From Ereboglobus luteus (GTDB lineage: Bacteria > Verrucomicrobiota > Verrucomicrobiia > Opitutales > Opitutaceae), in contig NZ_CP023004.1 of assembly GCF_003096195.1 (NCBI RefSeq), positions 2,956,501 through 3,020,500 of the forward strand: DNA of 64,000 bases, written 5' to 3'. The notes beneath the pieces were generated by a model. It had not been told where the DNA came from. It saw only the letters and a program-made list of their open reading frames with translations, and searched no databases. This document shows, in pieces, positions 1 to 10,257 of this stretch; within the stretch, counting starts at the first letter, position 1, and each line of letters starts with the position of its first letter. Position numbers and translations under genes: made by a program.

Positions 1-161
1 CGGGGAGGGGGCGTTGGGCTGGACGCCAAAGTAATGTAACTATTTTATTAAAAGCAAAGGACAATTGGATTGGTCAATTTTTTAAGCGAGGAATGATTAT
101 TTCCTCATTTGCGCAAGTTGCGCGCAAATCGTCTGGTTTCACTCGCGACGCCGGGGGATTT

Positions 162-1013
162 TCACTCGAACCCGCAGAGCGAGATGCCCCACGCCTTGGC
201 CTGCGCGACCACGGCTGGCTTGTCGAGCATGATGACGCGGCCCGCCTCGAGCGCGGCGGCGTGCAGGCCGGATTCGCGCATCACTTCGAGCGTGCGCTGT
301 CCAAAAACAGGCACGTCAAACCGGTAGTCCTGGTTGGCCTTGACCGTTTTCACGAAGAGCGTGCCGTCAGTCTTGAATGTTCCCGCGCGGCGCAGCATTT
401 CGTCGGTGCCCTCAAACGCCTCGACCGCGAGCACGGTGCCCTTGCGGACGACGCAGCCCTGGCCGATGTCGAGGCGCGCGGATTCGCGCGCGATGTGGAT
501 GCCGTGATCCAGGTATTCGTTGTTGATGGGGAATTTTCCCCCGGTCATGACGCCTGTCGAGGCGAGTTGGTCGTCCAGGAAACAACGGGCGTCGAGCATG
601 CGCACGCCGGCTTTTTCGATTTCGGCGGCGAGGGCGCCAAAAATTGTTTCCGCGTTTCGGCGTTTCAACGAAAAAAGAATTTTGATTGCGAGCAGATCGG
701 GATGCAGTCCGCCGAAAAGGCGCTTGGGCGTGATCTGCCCCGCCATGAGCGCGTAGCCGGCGCCAAACTCGCGCAGCGCGCGCAGGGCCTTGCCCAGTTG
801 CCCGACATAAACCATGCGGCGTTCGGTTTCGGGGAAAGTTGCGTAAAGCTCGGGCGGTGTTTCCTCATGAAACGCAAGCAGCCTGATCGGTATGCCAGCC
901 CGTCGTATCGCATCGGCGACGAGCACGGGGTATCGCCCCTGGCCGGCGATGAGCGTGATGGGTTTGGCGGTGTCGAAATCTTCTGGAAGAAAGCGCGATA
1001 ACACGATGGGCAA
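162..1013 (-). CDS. lpxI: UDP-2,3-diacylglucosamine pyrophosphatase LpxI
   Basis: Hydrolyses UDP-2,3-diacylglucosamine to lipid X and UMP in lipid A synthesis, at the cytoplasmic side of the inner membrane (family knowledge). The 283-residue protein has the LpxI/DUF1009 layout: an N-terminal Rossmann-like part with LIAGQGRYPVLVADA near residues 21-35, a central segment with GQITPKRLFGG, and a C-terminal domain with VPVFGQRTLEVM and the terminal IMLDKPAVV segment. Length is normal for the family. It is transcribed leftwards, in the same direction as the protease gene upstream, with about 200 bases and a hairpin between them, so they are probably separate units. LpxI is the alternative to LpxH, so its presence implies a Gram-negative envelope with lipid A. 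Confidence 0.92.
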   Translation of the reverse strand: MPIVLSRFLPEDFDTAKPITLIAGQGRYPVLVADAIRRAGIPIRLLAFHEETPPELYATFPETERRMVYVGQLGKALRALREFGAGYALMAGQITPKRLFGGLHPDLLAIKILFSLKRRNAETIFGALAAEIEKAGVRMLDARCFLDDQLASTGVMTGGKFPINNEYLDHGIHIARESARLDIGQGCVVRKGTVLAVEAFEGTDEMLRRAGTFKTDGTLFVKTVKANQDYRFDVPVFGQRTLEVMRESGLHAAALEAGRVIMLDKPAVVAQAKAWGISLCGFE

Positions 1014-1150
1014 ATGCGTAATGCCCGTGCCGCCGCGCTGGCAAGGCTGGAAACGGGTGTGTCTCCCCGATGGGAGGGCGCGATGTGATTCGACTTAAAC
1101 CGATTTGGATCGATTCAAGTGGAGCGATGCCGCCGCGGCCGAATGTAAAA

Positions 1151-1182
1151 CGTCCCGGTCTGCATTGGCGCAGGCCGGGACG
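1151..1182 (-). terminator. Probable intrinsic terminator of the HtrA gene
   Basis: Arms at 1151-1163 and 1170-1182 form a 13-bp stem with one G-T pair and a 6-base loop. Read on the minus strand the stem is followed by TTTTAC. It lies about 35 bases beyond the stop codon of the leftward protease gene, where a terminator is expected. The U-tract is short, so efficiency is uncertain. Confidence 0.65.
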
Positions 1183-1215
1183 TGGTATGATGATTATGTT
1201 TCGGGCCGCCTCGTT

Positions 1216-2826
1216 TTATTTTTTCGAGGCTTCGGGAGATTCGGTTTCGTCAACGAGGACAAAGCGGGTGCCGCCGCGGCTCCAGATGCGGAGGAGCGTC
1301 TTTTTCGAGGGCGGGTTTTCGGTGAGCTTGACGGCTTCGTCTGCGTTGGCGACGGGTTCGCGGTTGATTTCCTGAATCACGTCGCCGGGGCGCAGGCCGG
1401 CGGCGGCGGCGGGCGAGTCGGGATCAATGTCGGTGATGACCGCGCCGGTGATGTTGCTTGAAATGCCGTAGGCGCGGCGGGTGCGGGCGTCGAGATCGGC
1501 CACACCGACGCCGTTGAGCGTGCCGTTATCCTCGGTTTTGGCGCCGCCGGATGCGTCGTTGCCGGCTGTGTTTTTCTCACCGGGTTGGTTGCCGACGACG
1601 ATGGCGAGTTGCTCGGGCTTGCCGTCGCGCATCACGGTGATGGATGCGCTGGTGCCGGGAGCGACGGCGGCGACGGCGAGGCGGAGCGTGCGTCCGTCCT
1701 TGACGGCGCGTCCGTTGAAATCGGTGATGATGTCGCCGGGCTTAATGTCGATTTTCGAGGAGGGGCCGTCGGGCGTGACTTCGGCGACGAGCGCGCCGTC
1801 GGCGTTCTTGAGTTTGAATTGCTCGGCCATTTCAGGCGTGAGGTTTTGCACGGCGACGCCGATGAAGCCGCGGACGACTTTGCCATTGGCGACGAGTTGC
1901 TCCATGACGCTGCGGACGAGGTTGGAGGGAATGGCGAGGCCGATGCCCTGGAAGCCGCCGGAGCGGGAGAGGATGGCGGTGTTGATGCCGATGACGCGTC
2001 CGCTCATGTCGGTGAGCGCTCCGCCGGAGTTGCCGGGGTTGATGGAGGCGTCGGTTTGGATAAAATCTTCGTAGCCCTGGCCGTCCTCAATGATGCCGAC
2101 GCCGCGTCCGAGGGCGCTGATCATGCCGGCGGTGACGGTCTGGCCGATGCCGAAGGGATTGCCGATGGCGAGCACGCGGTCGCCGACTTCGAGCTGGTCG
2201 CTGTCGGCAAAGGTGGCGGCGGGCAATCCGCCGGCCTCAACCTTGATGACCGCGATGTCGGTTTTCGGGTCGGTGCCGATGACCTTGGCCTTTAATTCGC
2301 GTCCGTCGTTGAGGGAGACTTTGATTTCATCGGCGCCGGTGACGACGTGCGCGTTGGTGAGCACGTAGCCGTCGGCGGAGACGATGACGCCGGAGCCGAG
2401 GCCGGTTTGCTCGGGCTGGCGTTGCATGCGGCTGCCGCGGCGGTTGTTGCCGCGATTGCCGCCGTTGCTGTCGTCGTCGCCATACGGTCCGAAAAACGGG
2501 CCGAAGAAATCGCGGAATCGCGGGTCGCTGAAAAATGGATTGTCGGCGATGGGGACGTTTTTGGCGCGTTCGGTGACGAGCACCTTGACGACGCTGGGCG
2601 CGACTTCCTTGACGATGGGCGCGTAGCTTTCGGTGGCGGAGGGCGCGGTGCGGGTGAGCGGAGTGGCGTCAACTTTCATCGTGACGCCCGGCTTCGAATC
2701 CTTTTGCGCGAAGGCGACGGCCGAGAGCGTGATCGCAGCCACTGCGACAAGGCTGCCGCCGAGGAGGGCGAACGGGCGGCGTGCGGTTTTTGCGTGATGG
2801 GCGGGTTGCGTGTTGTGGTTTGTCAT
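1216..2826 (-). CDS. Do-like (HtrA/DegP) periplasmic serine protease with two PDZ domains
   Basis: Periplasmic quality-control protease that degrades or refolds damaged envelope proteins (family knowledge). I use the ATG at 2826 rather than an in-frame TTG 51 bases upstream; this gives 536 residues starting MTNHNTQPAHH followed by a hydrophobic signal or anchor segment ending ...AVAFAQ. The trypsin-like domain has the triad His160 (TNAHVV), Asp190 (TDIAVIK) and Ser267 (GNSGGAL). A Gly/Asn/Arg-rich loop around residues 116-138 sits between the N-terminal strands and the catalytic domain, like the LA loop of DegP. Two PDZ domains follow, the second containing SPAAAAGLRPGDVIQEIN. It is divergent from the carbonic anhydrase-like gene across a 160-base AT-richer spacer. 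Confidence 0.93.
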   Translation of the reverse strand: MTNHNTQPAHHAKTARRPFALLGGSLVAVAAITLSAVAFAQKDSKPGVTMKVDATPLTRTAPSATESYAPIVKEVAPSVVKVLVTERAKNVPIADNPFFSDPRFRDFFGPFFGPYGDDDSNGGNRGNNRRGSRMQRQPEQTGLGSGVIVSADGYVLTNAHVVTGADEIKVSLNDGRELKAKVIGTDPKTDIAVIKVEAGGLPAATFADSDQLEVGDRVLAIGNPFGIGQTVTAGMISALGRGVGIIEDGQGYEDFIQTDASINPGNSGGALTDMSGRVIGINTAILSRSGGFQGIGLAIPSNLVRSVMEQLVANGKVVRGFIGVAVQNLTPEMAEQFKLKNADGALVAEVTPDGPSSKIDIKPGDIITDFNGRAVKDGRTLRLAVAAVAPGTSASITVMRDGKPEQLAIVVGNQPGEKNTAGNDASGGAKTEDNGTLNGVGVADLDARTRRAYGISSNITGAVITDIDPDSPAAAAGLRPGDVIQEINREPVANADEAVKLTENPPSKKTLLRIWSRGGTRFVLVDETESPEASKK

Positions 2827-2989
2827 AAGAGCGGATGTTTGAAAAATGGATGTGTCTTTTGGAATGTTGCGCCCCAACTATCGCACGAATTATTTTCGGA
2901 TATCTTTCGGGAAGCTTACTTTTTTGTAATTTTCCGTGTCCTTTTGCGAGATTGGGAGTAATGTTTTCCGGTAAAAATTTTCAACAACC

Positions 2990-3517
2990 ATGACCGTTCA
3001 CGATCGTCTCGCAGCCCATCTCTCGAAAACTCCCGACACTGCCAGCGCCAACTGGGTCGCCGCCAATGCGACCGTTGTCGGCGATGTCACGCTCGGCCCC
3101 AAAAGCAGCGTGTTTTACGGGGCGGTGTTGCGCGGCGACATTGCGCGGATCGTGGTGGGCGAGGGCTCGAACATTCAGGACAACTGCGTGGTGCACCTGG
3201 CGGACGATCTCGACGCGGTCATCGGCGACTGGGTGACCGTGGGCCACGGCGCGATCATCCATGCGTGCACGATTGAGGACGAGTGCCTGATCGGCATGGG
3301 CGCGACGGTGCTCGACGGCGCGAGGGTGGGGGCGCGGAGCATTGTGGGCGCGGGTGCGGTGGTGACGCCGCGCACGGTGATTCCGCCGGGCTCGATGGTG
3401 CTCGGCGCGCCGGCAAAGGTCGTGCGCCCGCTCAGCGAGGAGGAGCAGGCTAAGCTCAAGGGCTGGGCCGAAAAGTATGTGCACGTTTCCGCCGCGCACG
3501 CGGCTGCGCAGAAATAA
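2990..3517 (+). CDS. Gamma-carbonic anhydrase-like hexapeptide-repeat protein (YrdA/PaaY type)
   Basis: Left-handed beta-helix protein of the gamma-carbonic anhydrase superfamily. The 175 residues contain stacked hexapeptide turns and the three expected metal-ligand histidines, His69 (CVVHL), His86 (VGHG) and His91 (IIHAC). The C-terminal helix begins at RPLSEEEQAKL. Family members form trimers with an interfacial Zn or Fe site; many are of unproven carbonic anhydrase activity, so the physiological reaction is not certain here. The gene stands alone, divergent from the protease, with 207 bases before the aquaporin gene. Confidence 0.9.
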   Translation: MTVHDRLAAHLSKTPDTASANWVAANATVVGDVTLGPKSSVFYGAVLRGDIARIVVGEGSNIQDNCVVHLADDLDAVIGDWVTVGHGAIIHACTIEDECLIGMGATVLDGARVGARSIVGAGAVVTPRTVIPPGSMVLGAPAKVVRPLSEEEQAKLKGWAEKYVHVSAAHAAAQK

Positions 3518-3694
3518 TGTGCGAATTGTGAAAAGGCGGTAAGTTGTGCATGCGCGCCTGTTTTTGCGTGGTGGATGCGCGCAAGGAATGGCATGATTTC
3601 CCCGATTGAAAAAATTGTGTGCAAGGTTTTTGCGTGTTGCCTTTTTTCGCGGGCTTCAATTTCCACGTTCATGTTATTCGCCATGGGTGGGTAA

Positions 3695-4351
<657 letters not shown>

Positions 4352-4377
4352 GTTTTTCGCTGACCGCACTTGTTTCG

Positions 4378-4407
4378 AAAGCCGGACATTTTTGTCCGGC
4401 TTTTTTT
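4378..4407 (+). terminator. Intrinsic terminator of the aquaporin gene
   Basis: Perfect stem with arms at 4381-4388 and 4393-4400, a 4-base T loop and a run of seven T at 4401-4407. The A-run at 4378-4380 can extend the stem. This is a textbook Rho-independent terminator. It also shows that in-frame start codons inside it (from 4370) are not the start of the next gene. Confidence 0.92.
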
Positions 4408-4459
4408 GCGCATGAAACCGGGCTCGATATTTCACGGCATGCCGCATAGTTTTGCGCGC

Positions 4460-5527
4460 ATGAATTTTCGAATTCGCAATTTCTCCCTCACCCGCTCCGC
4501 CTCCCGGCACCCTGGCGTTTTGGCGTCCGGCCTTCTCGCCTCCATCCTTTGCCTGTTGCTTTGCTCGTGTGCGTCGAAAAATACCAAGAGCGCGGCGCAG
4601 GGCGAGCCCGCCATCGCCTACCTCTTCACCTACTTTACCGGCAACGGCAAAAGCGGCCTGCACCTCGCCTGGAGCAACGACGGCTACAAGTGGAACGCCC
4701 TCGGATCGGGCGCGAGTTACCTGAAGCCCCGCGTCGGCGAGTCGAAACTCATGCGCGATCCCTGCGTGGCGCGCGGCCCCGACGGCGTTTATCACATGGT
4801 GTGGACGACTTCATGGGACGGGCGGACAATCGGCCACGCATCGACGCGCGATTTTCTCACATGGTCGAAACAGGACGCGATTCCGGTCATGGCGGGCATC
4901 GACGGAACGCGCAACTGCTGGGCGCCCGAAATCATTTACGACGATGAGGCGGGGCAGTTTGTCATCTATTGGTCATCGACGGTTGAGGGACGTTTTTCCG
5001 AGACCGCCGGCACATCTGAAAACAAATACAATCATCGTCTCTATTACACGACCACGACCGATTTCAAAAACTTCCCGCCCGCGCAATTGCTCTACGAGCC
5101 CGGCTTCAGTGTGATTGACGGCACGCTCATCAAGTTTGGCGGACTCTGGCAGCTCATCGTGAAGGATGAAACCGTGACTCCCCCGAAAAAACATTTGCGC
5201 ATTGCGACCAGCGCGCGTGCCACGGGGCCGTTTGCCGCGCCGCCCGCTGCCCCGTTCTCTCGCGATTGGGTTGAGGGGCCGGCGGCATTTGTCGGGCGCG
5301 AAGGCGAGGTGCTTGTATATTTCGATGTGTATCGTGAAAAACATTACGGCGCGATGCGTTCGCGCGATATGAAAACGTGGGAGGATGTGACCGACAAAAT
5401 CTCGCTGCCCTCCGGGGTGCGCCACGGCACAGTGATCGAAGTGCCCGTGACCATCATCGACAGGTTGCGCTCAATCGATCTTGCCATGAGGCGTCCGCCG
5501 CCGCGGGCACCGTTGATTCTGCCGTGA
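4460..5527 (+). CDS. Lipoprotein glycoside hydrolase, GH43-like five-bladed beta-propeller
   Basis: Likely surface or periplasmic lipoprotein acting on arabinose-, xylose- or galactose-type linkages (clan-level inference). From the ATG at 4460 it has 355 residues; upstream in-frame ATGs lie in or beside the terminator of the previous gene. A signal peptide ends in the lipobox LLCSC, with Cys37 the predicted lipidated residue. The propeller carries the usual acidic motifs: RDPCVARGPDGVYHM (candidate base Asp), CWAPEIIYDDE, and EGPAAF (candidate acid Glu). The exact family is uncertain; GH43, GH117 and related propellers share this pattern. It precedes a sialidase gene by 211 bases and is probably part of the same glycan-degradation programme. 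Confidence 0.75.
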   Translation: MNFRIRNFSLTRSASRHPGVLASGLLASILCLLLCSCASKNTKSAAQGEPAIAYLFTYFTGNGKSGLHLAWSNDGYKWNALGSGASYLKPRVGESKLMRDPCVARGPDGVYHMVWTTSWDGRTIGHASTRDFLTWSKQDAIPVMAGIDGTRNCWAPEIIYDDEAGQFVIYWSSTVEGRFSETAGTSENKYNHRLYYTTTTDFKNFPPAQLLYEPGFSVIDGTLIKFGGLWQLIVKDETVTPPKKHLRIATSARATGPFAAPPAAPFSRDWVEGPAAFVGREGEVLVYFDVYREKHYGAMRSRDMKTWEDVTDKISLPSGVRHGTVIEVPVTIIDRLRSIDLAMRRPPPRAPLILP

Positions 5528-5738
5528 GGCTTGGTGCGCCGCTTGGCAACTTGCCTCGCGGGGCGCGCGGCGCCGCGCTCATGGTTTGGCGAAAATACCT
5601 TCCGTGAAAGCTTTTCCACGAGGTAAAAACAGTTGCCTTGTGAGGCTGCTTAGCGCCCTCGTTCACGCCCCGATTCGTTTTATCGAACACGGGCTTAATA
5701 CATGCAATTTCACGCCAATTATTGAACCTAATATCATC

Positions 5739-6893
5739 ATGCGAAACCTCACCATCACACTCCTTGGCTTGATAATAATGACATCCGGAATCGCGAATGC
5801 CGCTGTTGAAACTACCGATGTTTTTGTTTCCGGCCGCGACGGTTATCACACGTATAGAATACCGTCCATCGTGCGCATTGCGGACGGTGACTTGCTCGCC
5901 TTTGCCGAAGGGCGCAAGGGCGGCAAGGGCGACGCCGGCGACATCGATTTGCTGGTGAAGCGTTCCAGCGACAACGGCCGCACATGGAGCTCCGCGAGCG
6001 TGATCTGGGATGATGCCGGCAACACTTGCGGTAATCCCTGCGCTGTGGTCGATGGCGACACGGGTGTTATCTGGCTTTTCGGCACGCACAACCTCGGGAC
6101 GGATCGCGAGGTGGACATCATCAACAAGCGCGCCGCGAGCACGCGCACGGTGTGGGTGATGCACTCGCGCGACGGCGGGCGCACGTGGTCGAAGCCGGTG
6201 GATCTCACGTCCACGCTCAAAAATCCGTCGTGGGGCTGGTATGCGACCGGTCCCGGCGTCGGCATCCAAATCGCGCGCGGCCCGAACAAGGGGCGGCTCG
6301 TCATTCCCTGCGTGCACAGCTACGATGATCCGCAGGGCAATTTGCGCGGAGGTCCGTATGAATACGGTTCGCACAGCATTTACTCCGACGATCACGGGAA
6401 GACGTGGAAGCTCGGCGGTGTCATTCATCCGAAGATGAACGAGTGCCAGGTGGTCGAGCTCGCCTCGCCCGCCGGCGCGATTGAGATGAACATGCGTTCG
6501 TATTTTGATAACGGCTGCCGGGCGGTTGCGCGCAGCAGGGACGGCGGCGTGACATGGACCGGGCCGGTCGACACGCCCGCGCTTGTCGAGCCGCGCTGCC
6601 AAGCGAGCGTGTTGCGCCACAGTTGGCCGAAAGGCAAGAAACCCGGCGTCATGCTGTTCTCCAATCCTGCGTCAAAAACCGCCCGCGAAAACATGACGGT
6701 GCGCTTGAGCGAGGACGACGGGGCGACATGGCCGCGTTCATTGGCATTGCAAGGGGCGTCCGCCGCGTATTCGTGCCTCGTGTCACTTTCGAACACGGAG
6801 GCAGGCTGCCTCTACGAGGTCGGCGGCAAGACCCGCAAGCAGTCCTATCAGCGCATCGTCTTCGCGCGATTCTCATTGGGTGACATTAAATGA
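5739..6893 (+). CDS. Secreted exo-alpha-sialidase (GH33-like)
   Basis: Releases terminal sialic acids from glycoconjugates (family knowledge). The ATG at 5739 gives 384 residues with signal peptide MRNLTITLLG...GIANA; an upstream in-frame ATG at 5586 would bury the signal peptide. The six-bladed propeller shows the RIP motif (Arg40-Ile-Pro in HTYRIPS) and five Asp boxes: SSDNGRTW, SRDGGRTW, SDDHGKTW, SRDGGVTW and SEDDGATW. Arg residues of the arginine triad are plausible but not all assignable by eye. No sialic acid catabolic genes (nanA, nanE, nanK) are visible in the window, so the enzyme may serve to uncap glycans for other hydrolases. An AT-rich leader precedes the start. Confidence 0.88.
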   Translation: MRNLTITLLGLIIMTSGIANAAVETTDVFVSGRDGYHTYRIPSIVRIADGDLLAFAEGRKGGKGDAGDIDLLVKRSSDNGRTWSSASVIWDDAGNTCGNPCAVVDGDTGVIWLFGTHNLGTDREVDIINKRAASTRTVWVMHSRDGGRTWSKPVDLTSTLKNPSWGWYATGPGVGIQIARGPNKGRLVIPCVHSYDDPQGNLRGGPYEYGSHSIYSDDHGKTWKLGGVIHPKMNECQVVELASPAGAIEMNMRSYFDNGCRAVARSRDGGVTWTGPVDTPALVEPRCQASVLRHSWPKGKKPGVMLFSNPASKTARENMTVRLSEDDGATWPRSLALQGASAAYSCLVSLSNTEAGCLYEVGGKTRKQSYQRIVFARFSLGDIK

Positions 6894-7004
6894 GGTCAAC
6901 GCACGAGGAGTGCGCCGGGCGGCAAGCCAGCGCGTGCATTGACATAACGGGGGCGAGCCGCTCATTTTTTCACATCATATAGAAAAACAGCACTCCCTTT
7001 AACG

Positions 7005-7898
7005 ATGACTCCCCAGGAACAGCAACTCGACGCCTATCTCAATCAACTCAAGGCCATGGGCCTTACCGACGAAATGATCGAGGCCTACAAGCAGCAATTC
7101 GCGGCCTCGATGAACGCGGCGTCGCAGTGGAACCAGAATATCTCCCAGTTCACGCAAAACATGCAGCAGTTCAACGAGCTTTTCGGCGACGGTGATGGCG
7201 ACGACGACGAGACCGGGGGCTCCGAAATCACGCTTTCCGACAAAACCACGCTCACGCCGGACGAGCAGCGCGCCGTGGCTTGCGGCGCGGATCTGTGCAT
7301 GCTCAACGACCAATATCTCAACGACCTTCCCACGGGCCTCGGCAAAAAAAACTGCCGCCAGCTTCTTTCCCAGTGGTGGGATATCGACGGGCGCGAAGAA
7401 ATGCTCGAAACCATCGCGCGCCTTCAAAAAACGGGGCATCGCGGACAGTTTAAAATCATCGCGCAGGCTTACACGATTTTGGACGCCAAGGAAGGGAAAC
7501 GCTACCTCCGCGAGGATCTCGCGGGCGTGATGGACGAGGACGTTGCGGTCGAACGCCTCCGCAATCTTCGCGACGGACTTGAGCAATTTGTCGAGGACGG
7601 CCTGATCAGCTCCGAGAAAAAAGTGCCCGACATGATGGTGTGGGATTTTGCCCGCATCATAAACATTTCGCGCGCCGGTTTCGACGCCGGTTATCTGGAG
7701 CGTGAGGAGGCTCTCGCCTCGATCATGGACGCCGCCGCAAAAATCGGCGCCGCGTATGGTTCGTGGAAGGAAATGTCGGTCGCCTACCAATTTGCCCGTT
7801 ATGTCTGGACTGGCGACGACACCTACGAACTGATGAAGGCCAACATGGACGTCCTCTTGAGCGATCCCAAAAGTCCGTGGGTGACGATTGAGTGGTGA
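7005..7898 (+). CDS. DUF1266 domain-containing protein
   Basis: Function unknown. The 297-residue protein has no signal peptide. The N-terminal third is rich in Gln, Asn and acidic residues, with a DGDGDDDE stretch at about 66-73, and is probably a flexible arm. The C-terminal part, from about residue 90, matches the DUF1266 pattern: a conserved Trp-rich core SQWWDIDGREEM and the helix VWDFARIINISRAGFDAGYLEREEA, followed by YGSWKEMSVAYQFARYVW. DUF1266 proteins (YbeR/YbeU type) are uncharacterised. The stop codon is only 28 bases before the rlmN ATG, so the two are probably co-transcribed. Confidence 0.8.
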   Translation: MTPQEQQLDAYLNQLKAMGLTDEMIEAYKQQFAASMNAASQWNQNISQFTQNMQQFNELFGDGDGDDDETGGSEITLSDKTTLTPDEQRAVACGADLCMLNDQYLNDLPTGLGKKNCRQLLSQWWDIDGREEMLETIARLQKTGHRGQFKIIAQAYTILDAKEGKRYLREDLAGVMDEDVAVERLRNLRDGLEQFVEDGLISSEKKVPDMMVWDFARIINISRAGFDAGYLEREEALASIMDAAAKIGAAYGSWKEMSVAYQFARYVWTGDDTYELMKANMDVLLSDPKSPWVTIEW

Positions 7899-7926
7899 CG
7901 GTGCAGCGCAGACAGTTGTTTGCCGC

Positions 7927-9039
7927 ATGAAATACACGCCCATCAAGCCGCCGCTTACCGGCGAAACGCTCGAAACGCTTTCCGATCGCCTCAAGGAGCG
8001 CGGCGAGCCGGCGTTTCGCGCCAGGCAAATCCTCGAATGGCTGTATAAAAAGCGCGTCCGTTCCTGGGATGCGATGACCAACCTTTCCAAGCCGCTCCGC
8101 GCCTGGCTCGCGGACACGTTTGAACTCATGCCCGCCGCGCTCGTGCTCGGGCGCCAGTCCGCCGACGTGACCGACAAGCTCCTGCTCGAGCTTGGGGACA
8201 AATCGCTCATCGAAACCGTTATCATCCGCGCGCCGCAGGATGGCGTGGGCGTCGATCACTCGCGCAAAACAATCTGCGTTTCAACCCAAGTCGGTTGCGC
8301 GATGGCCTGTGTATTTTGCGCGAGCGGGCTCGCCGGGCTCAAGCGCGATCTCACCGCCGGCGAAATCGTCGCGCAACTATTGCAGGTTTGTTATCGCGAG
8401 GACGCGCTCACGCCGCGTGCGCATGCGGAGCTCGCCTCGTTCGACAACATCGTCGTCATGGGCATGGGTGAGCCGCTTGCCAACTACGACGCGCTCATGC
8501 GCGCGCTCACAATCGTCAACGCCGACTGGGGGCTCGGTTTCGGCGCGCGCCGCATCACGGTTTCGACGAGCGGGCTGGTTCCGAAAATCCTGAAACTTGC
8601 CGACGAGCCGCTCGGGTTTCGCCTCGCGGTTTCGCTGCACGGCGCGACCGATGAGGTGCGCGAAAAAATCATGCCCGTGAACAAGGCCTATCCGCTCGCG
8701 AAACTTTTGCCCGCGGTGATGGCGTTTTCCGAAAAACACGGACGCATGATCACGCTGGAATTCATCCTGATCGCGGACGTGAACGACTCGTTTGATCAGG
8801 CGGAAAAGTTGCGCGACATCGCGCTCGACCTGCACGCGCATGTGAACCTGATTCCCTACAACACCGTCGAAGGGCTGCCGTGGAAACGTCCGAGCAACAA
8901 TCGCCAGGAGCGTTTCGCCGACGTGCTGCGCAACGCTCGGATCTCGGTGACATTGCGCCGCGAAAAAGGTCACGACATCGACGCCGCCTGCGGCCAATTG
9001 CGCCTGCGGACGGAAAAGGAACGGGAGCAGCAGTTGTAG
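7927..9039 (+). CDS. rlmN: Dual-specificity 23S rRNA A2503 / tRNA A37 C2-methyltransferase RlmN
   Basis: Radical-SAM enzyme that methylates C2 of A2503 in 23S rRNA and, in many bacteria, A37 of some tRNAs (family knowledge). The ATG at 7927 gives 370 residues; a TTG at 7888 overlapping the upstream gene is a poorer start. The [4Fe-4S]/SAM motif is CAMACVFC with Cys124, Cys128 and Cys131, close to the E. coli numbering. Other family marks are the N-terminal helical domain with FRARQILEWLYKK, NIVVMGMGEPLANYD, and the C-terminal GHDIDAACGQL containing the second catalytic Cys. It follows the DUF1266 gene closely. Confidence 0.96.
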   Translation: MKYTPIKPPLTGETLETLSDRLKERGEPAFRARQILEWLYKKRVRSWDAMTNLSKPLRAWLADTFELMPAALVLGRQSADVTDKLLLELGDKSLIETVIIRAPQDGVGVDHSRKTICVSTQVGCAMACVFCASGLAGLKRDLTAGEIVAQLLQVCYREDALTPRAHAELASFDNIVVMGMGEPLANYDALMRALTIVNADWGLGFGARRITVSTSGLVPKILKLADEPLGFRLAVSLHGATDEVREKIMPVNKAYPLAKLLPAVMAFSEKHGRMITLEFILIADVNDSFDQAEKLRDIALDLHAHVNLIPYNTVEGLPWKRPSNNRQERFADVLRNARISVTLRREKGHDIDAACGQLRLRTEKEREQQL

Positions 9040-9235
9040 CGCGCCTGAAGGGTTGCGACTTCGCGGACATGCCGCTCGCAAAAGCGTTTTAATCCCTCAT
9101 GTGAGACGCCAAGGGTAGGGCGGTTGGTAGGCTATCGCTAACGCTCGAAACACCGAAACCGTTGCTTCGTCACATACAGTCCACGGCGTGAGTGACGCGC
9201 GCCCTGCCTGTTTGCCGTTCAGGGTTTCCCCATCA

Positions 9236-9982
9236 TTATTTGGATGCTGTTTTTTTGAGAAGCGCCTGGGCTCTTTGTTTGGCGTCGGGATTTTTTTTCA
9301 GGAAGTCCAACAGTTCGGCGCGCATCTCCTTGATCGCATCCTGGGTCTGTTTGTTGCGCAGCATTTCGTTGGCGATGATGGTTCCGATAAATTTGCCCGC
9401 TTGCGTGTCCGACGGATAATGCACGCCGCCGATCACGCGACACCACATGGTTTCGCGCACGTCGTTCATGAACAGGATTTCGTATTCGGGCATCGCCTTG
9501 CCGAGGAACACCGCCCAGAGCGCGCTCGCCGAGGAATGGCCGCTTGGATACGAGGTGTTGTCCTGCCGTTCCACGCAAGGGTCGACACCAAGTCCGCGGT
9601 CATAGGGGCGGACGCGATCCCATTGTCTTTTCGATGCGCGAACGACCGGGCGGCGTTCGTTGGTGGCCTTTGTCAGAATGGCGATCGTGCGCGGCAGGTT
9701 TTTTTCGTTAAACGCGGGACCGAAAACTTGGGTGCCCATCGAGAGGCTGTCGTGGGCGCAGACCCGCTTTGCGCGCGCGACTTGCGCGGGGGTGCGGTCC
9801 TTTTGCACTTGAAGCACGGTTTCAAGGTCGGCCATTCCCGCCGGGGAATCATTGGCCGGCGGCGGAGGAACCATCGCGATGATTGCCGCGGGGTCTGTCG
9901 TGAGAAAACGCTGATCCGCGGCACCGGCTGTGGCGGCGAGGAGGAACGCGATTATTACTGTTATGACGGGAGCTTTTCTCAT
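9236..9982 (-). CDS. Secreted class A non-specific acid phosphatase (PAP2 superfamily)
   Basis: Periplasmic phosphomonoesterase of the PhoN type (family knowledge). The ATG at 9982 gives 248 residues with signal peptide MRKAPVITVIIAFLLAATAGA; an ATG 228 bases upstream would place a long non-signal extension ahead of it. The vanadium-type phosphatase signature is complete: KRQWDRVRP, SYPSGHSSA and CRVIGGVHYPSD, supplying the Lys/Arg, the Ser-Gly-His and the Arg-His-Asp active-site residues. It is a single gene transcribed leftwards, divergent from the MFS transporter gene across 275 bases. Scavenging of phosphate from organic phosphomonoesters is the likely role. Confidence 0.92.
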   Translation of the reverse strand: MRKAPVITVIIAFLLAATAGAADQRFLTTDPAAIIAMVPPPPANDSPAGMADLETVLQVQKDRTPAQVARAKRVCAHDSLSMGTQVFGPAFNEKNLPRTIAILTKATNERRPVVRASKRQWDRVRPYDRGLGVDPCVERQDNTSYPSGHSSASALWAVFLGKAMPEYEILFMNDVRETMWCRVIGGVHYPSDTQAGKFIGTIIANEMLRNKQTQDAIKEMRAELLDFLKKNPDAKQRAQALLKKTASK

Positions 9983-10257
9983 TGATGTGTGCTGTGCTAA
10001 GGGTGTGTGTGATTGTTTGTCTGAATGAATATTCAGGAGGCGAGGTCTTGTCAGAGTTGTGTCGCAAACCGGTGAGGTCAAGGCGTGAAGCATGCCATTT
10101 GGGCATGCGGAAGTTATTTGTTTCAAGATGAATAAACATTCAAAATGAAATATTGACCATCCTTTTATTATGCCCTGCTTTGGTCGAATCCGGCCGTGGC
10201 CGGCGGACAATTCCTCCTTCTTAGTATCCCGCTAATTCTTATCCCGAAATCTGATTT

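Noticed and set aside
93-1001. Long open frame on the plus strand opposite lpxI
   Set aside because: Antisense shadow of a well-supported LpxI gene in GC-rich DNA; no signal peptide or family motif in its translation.
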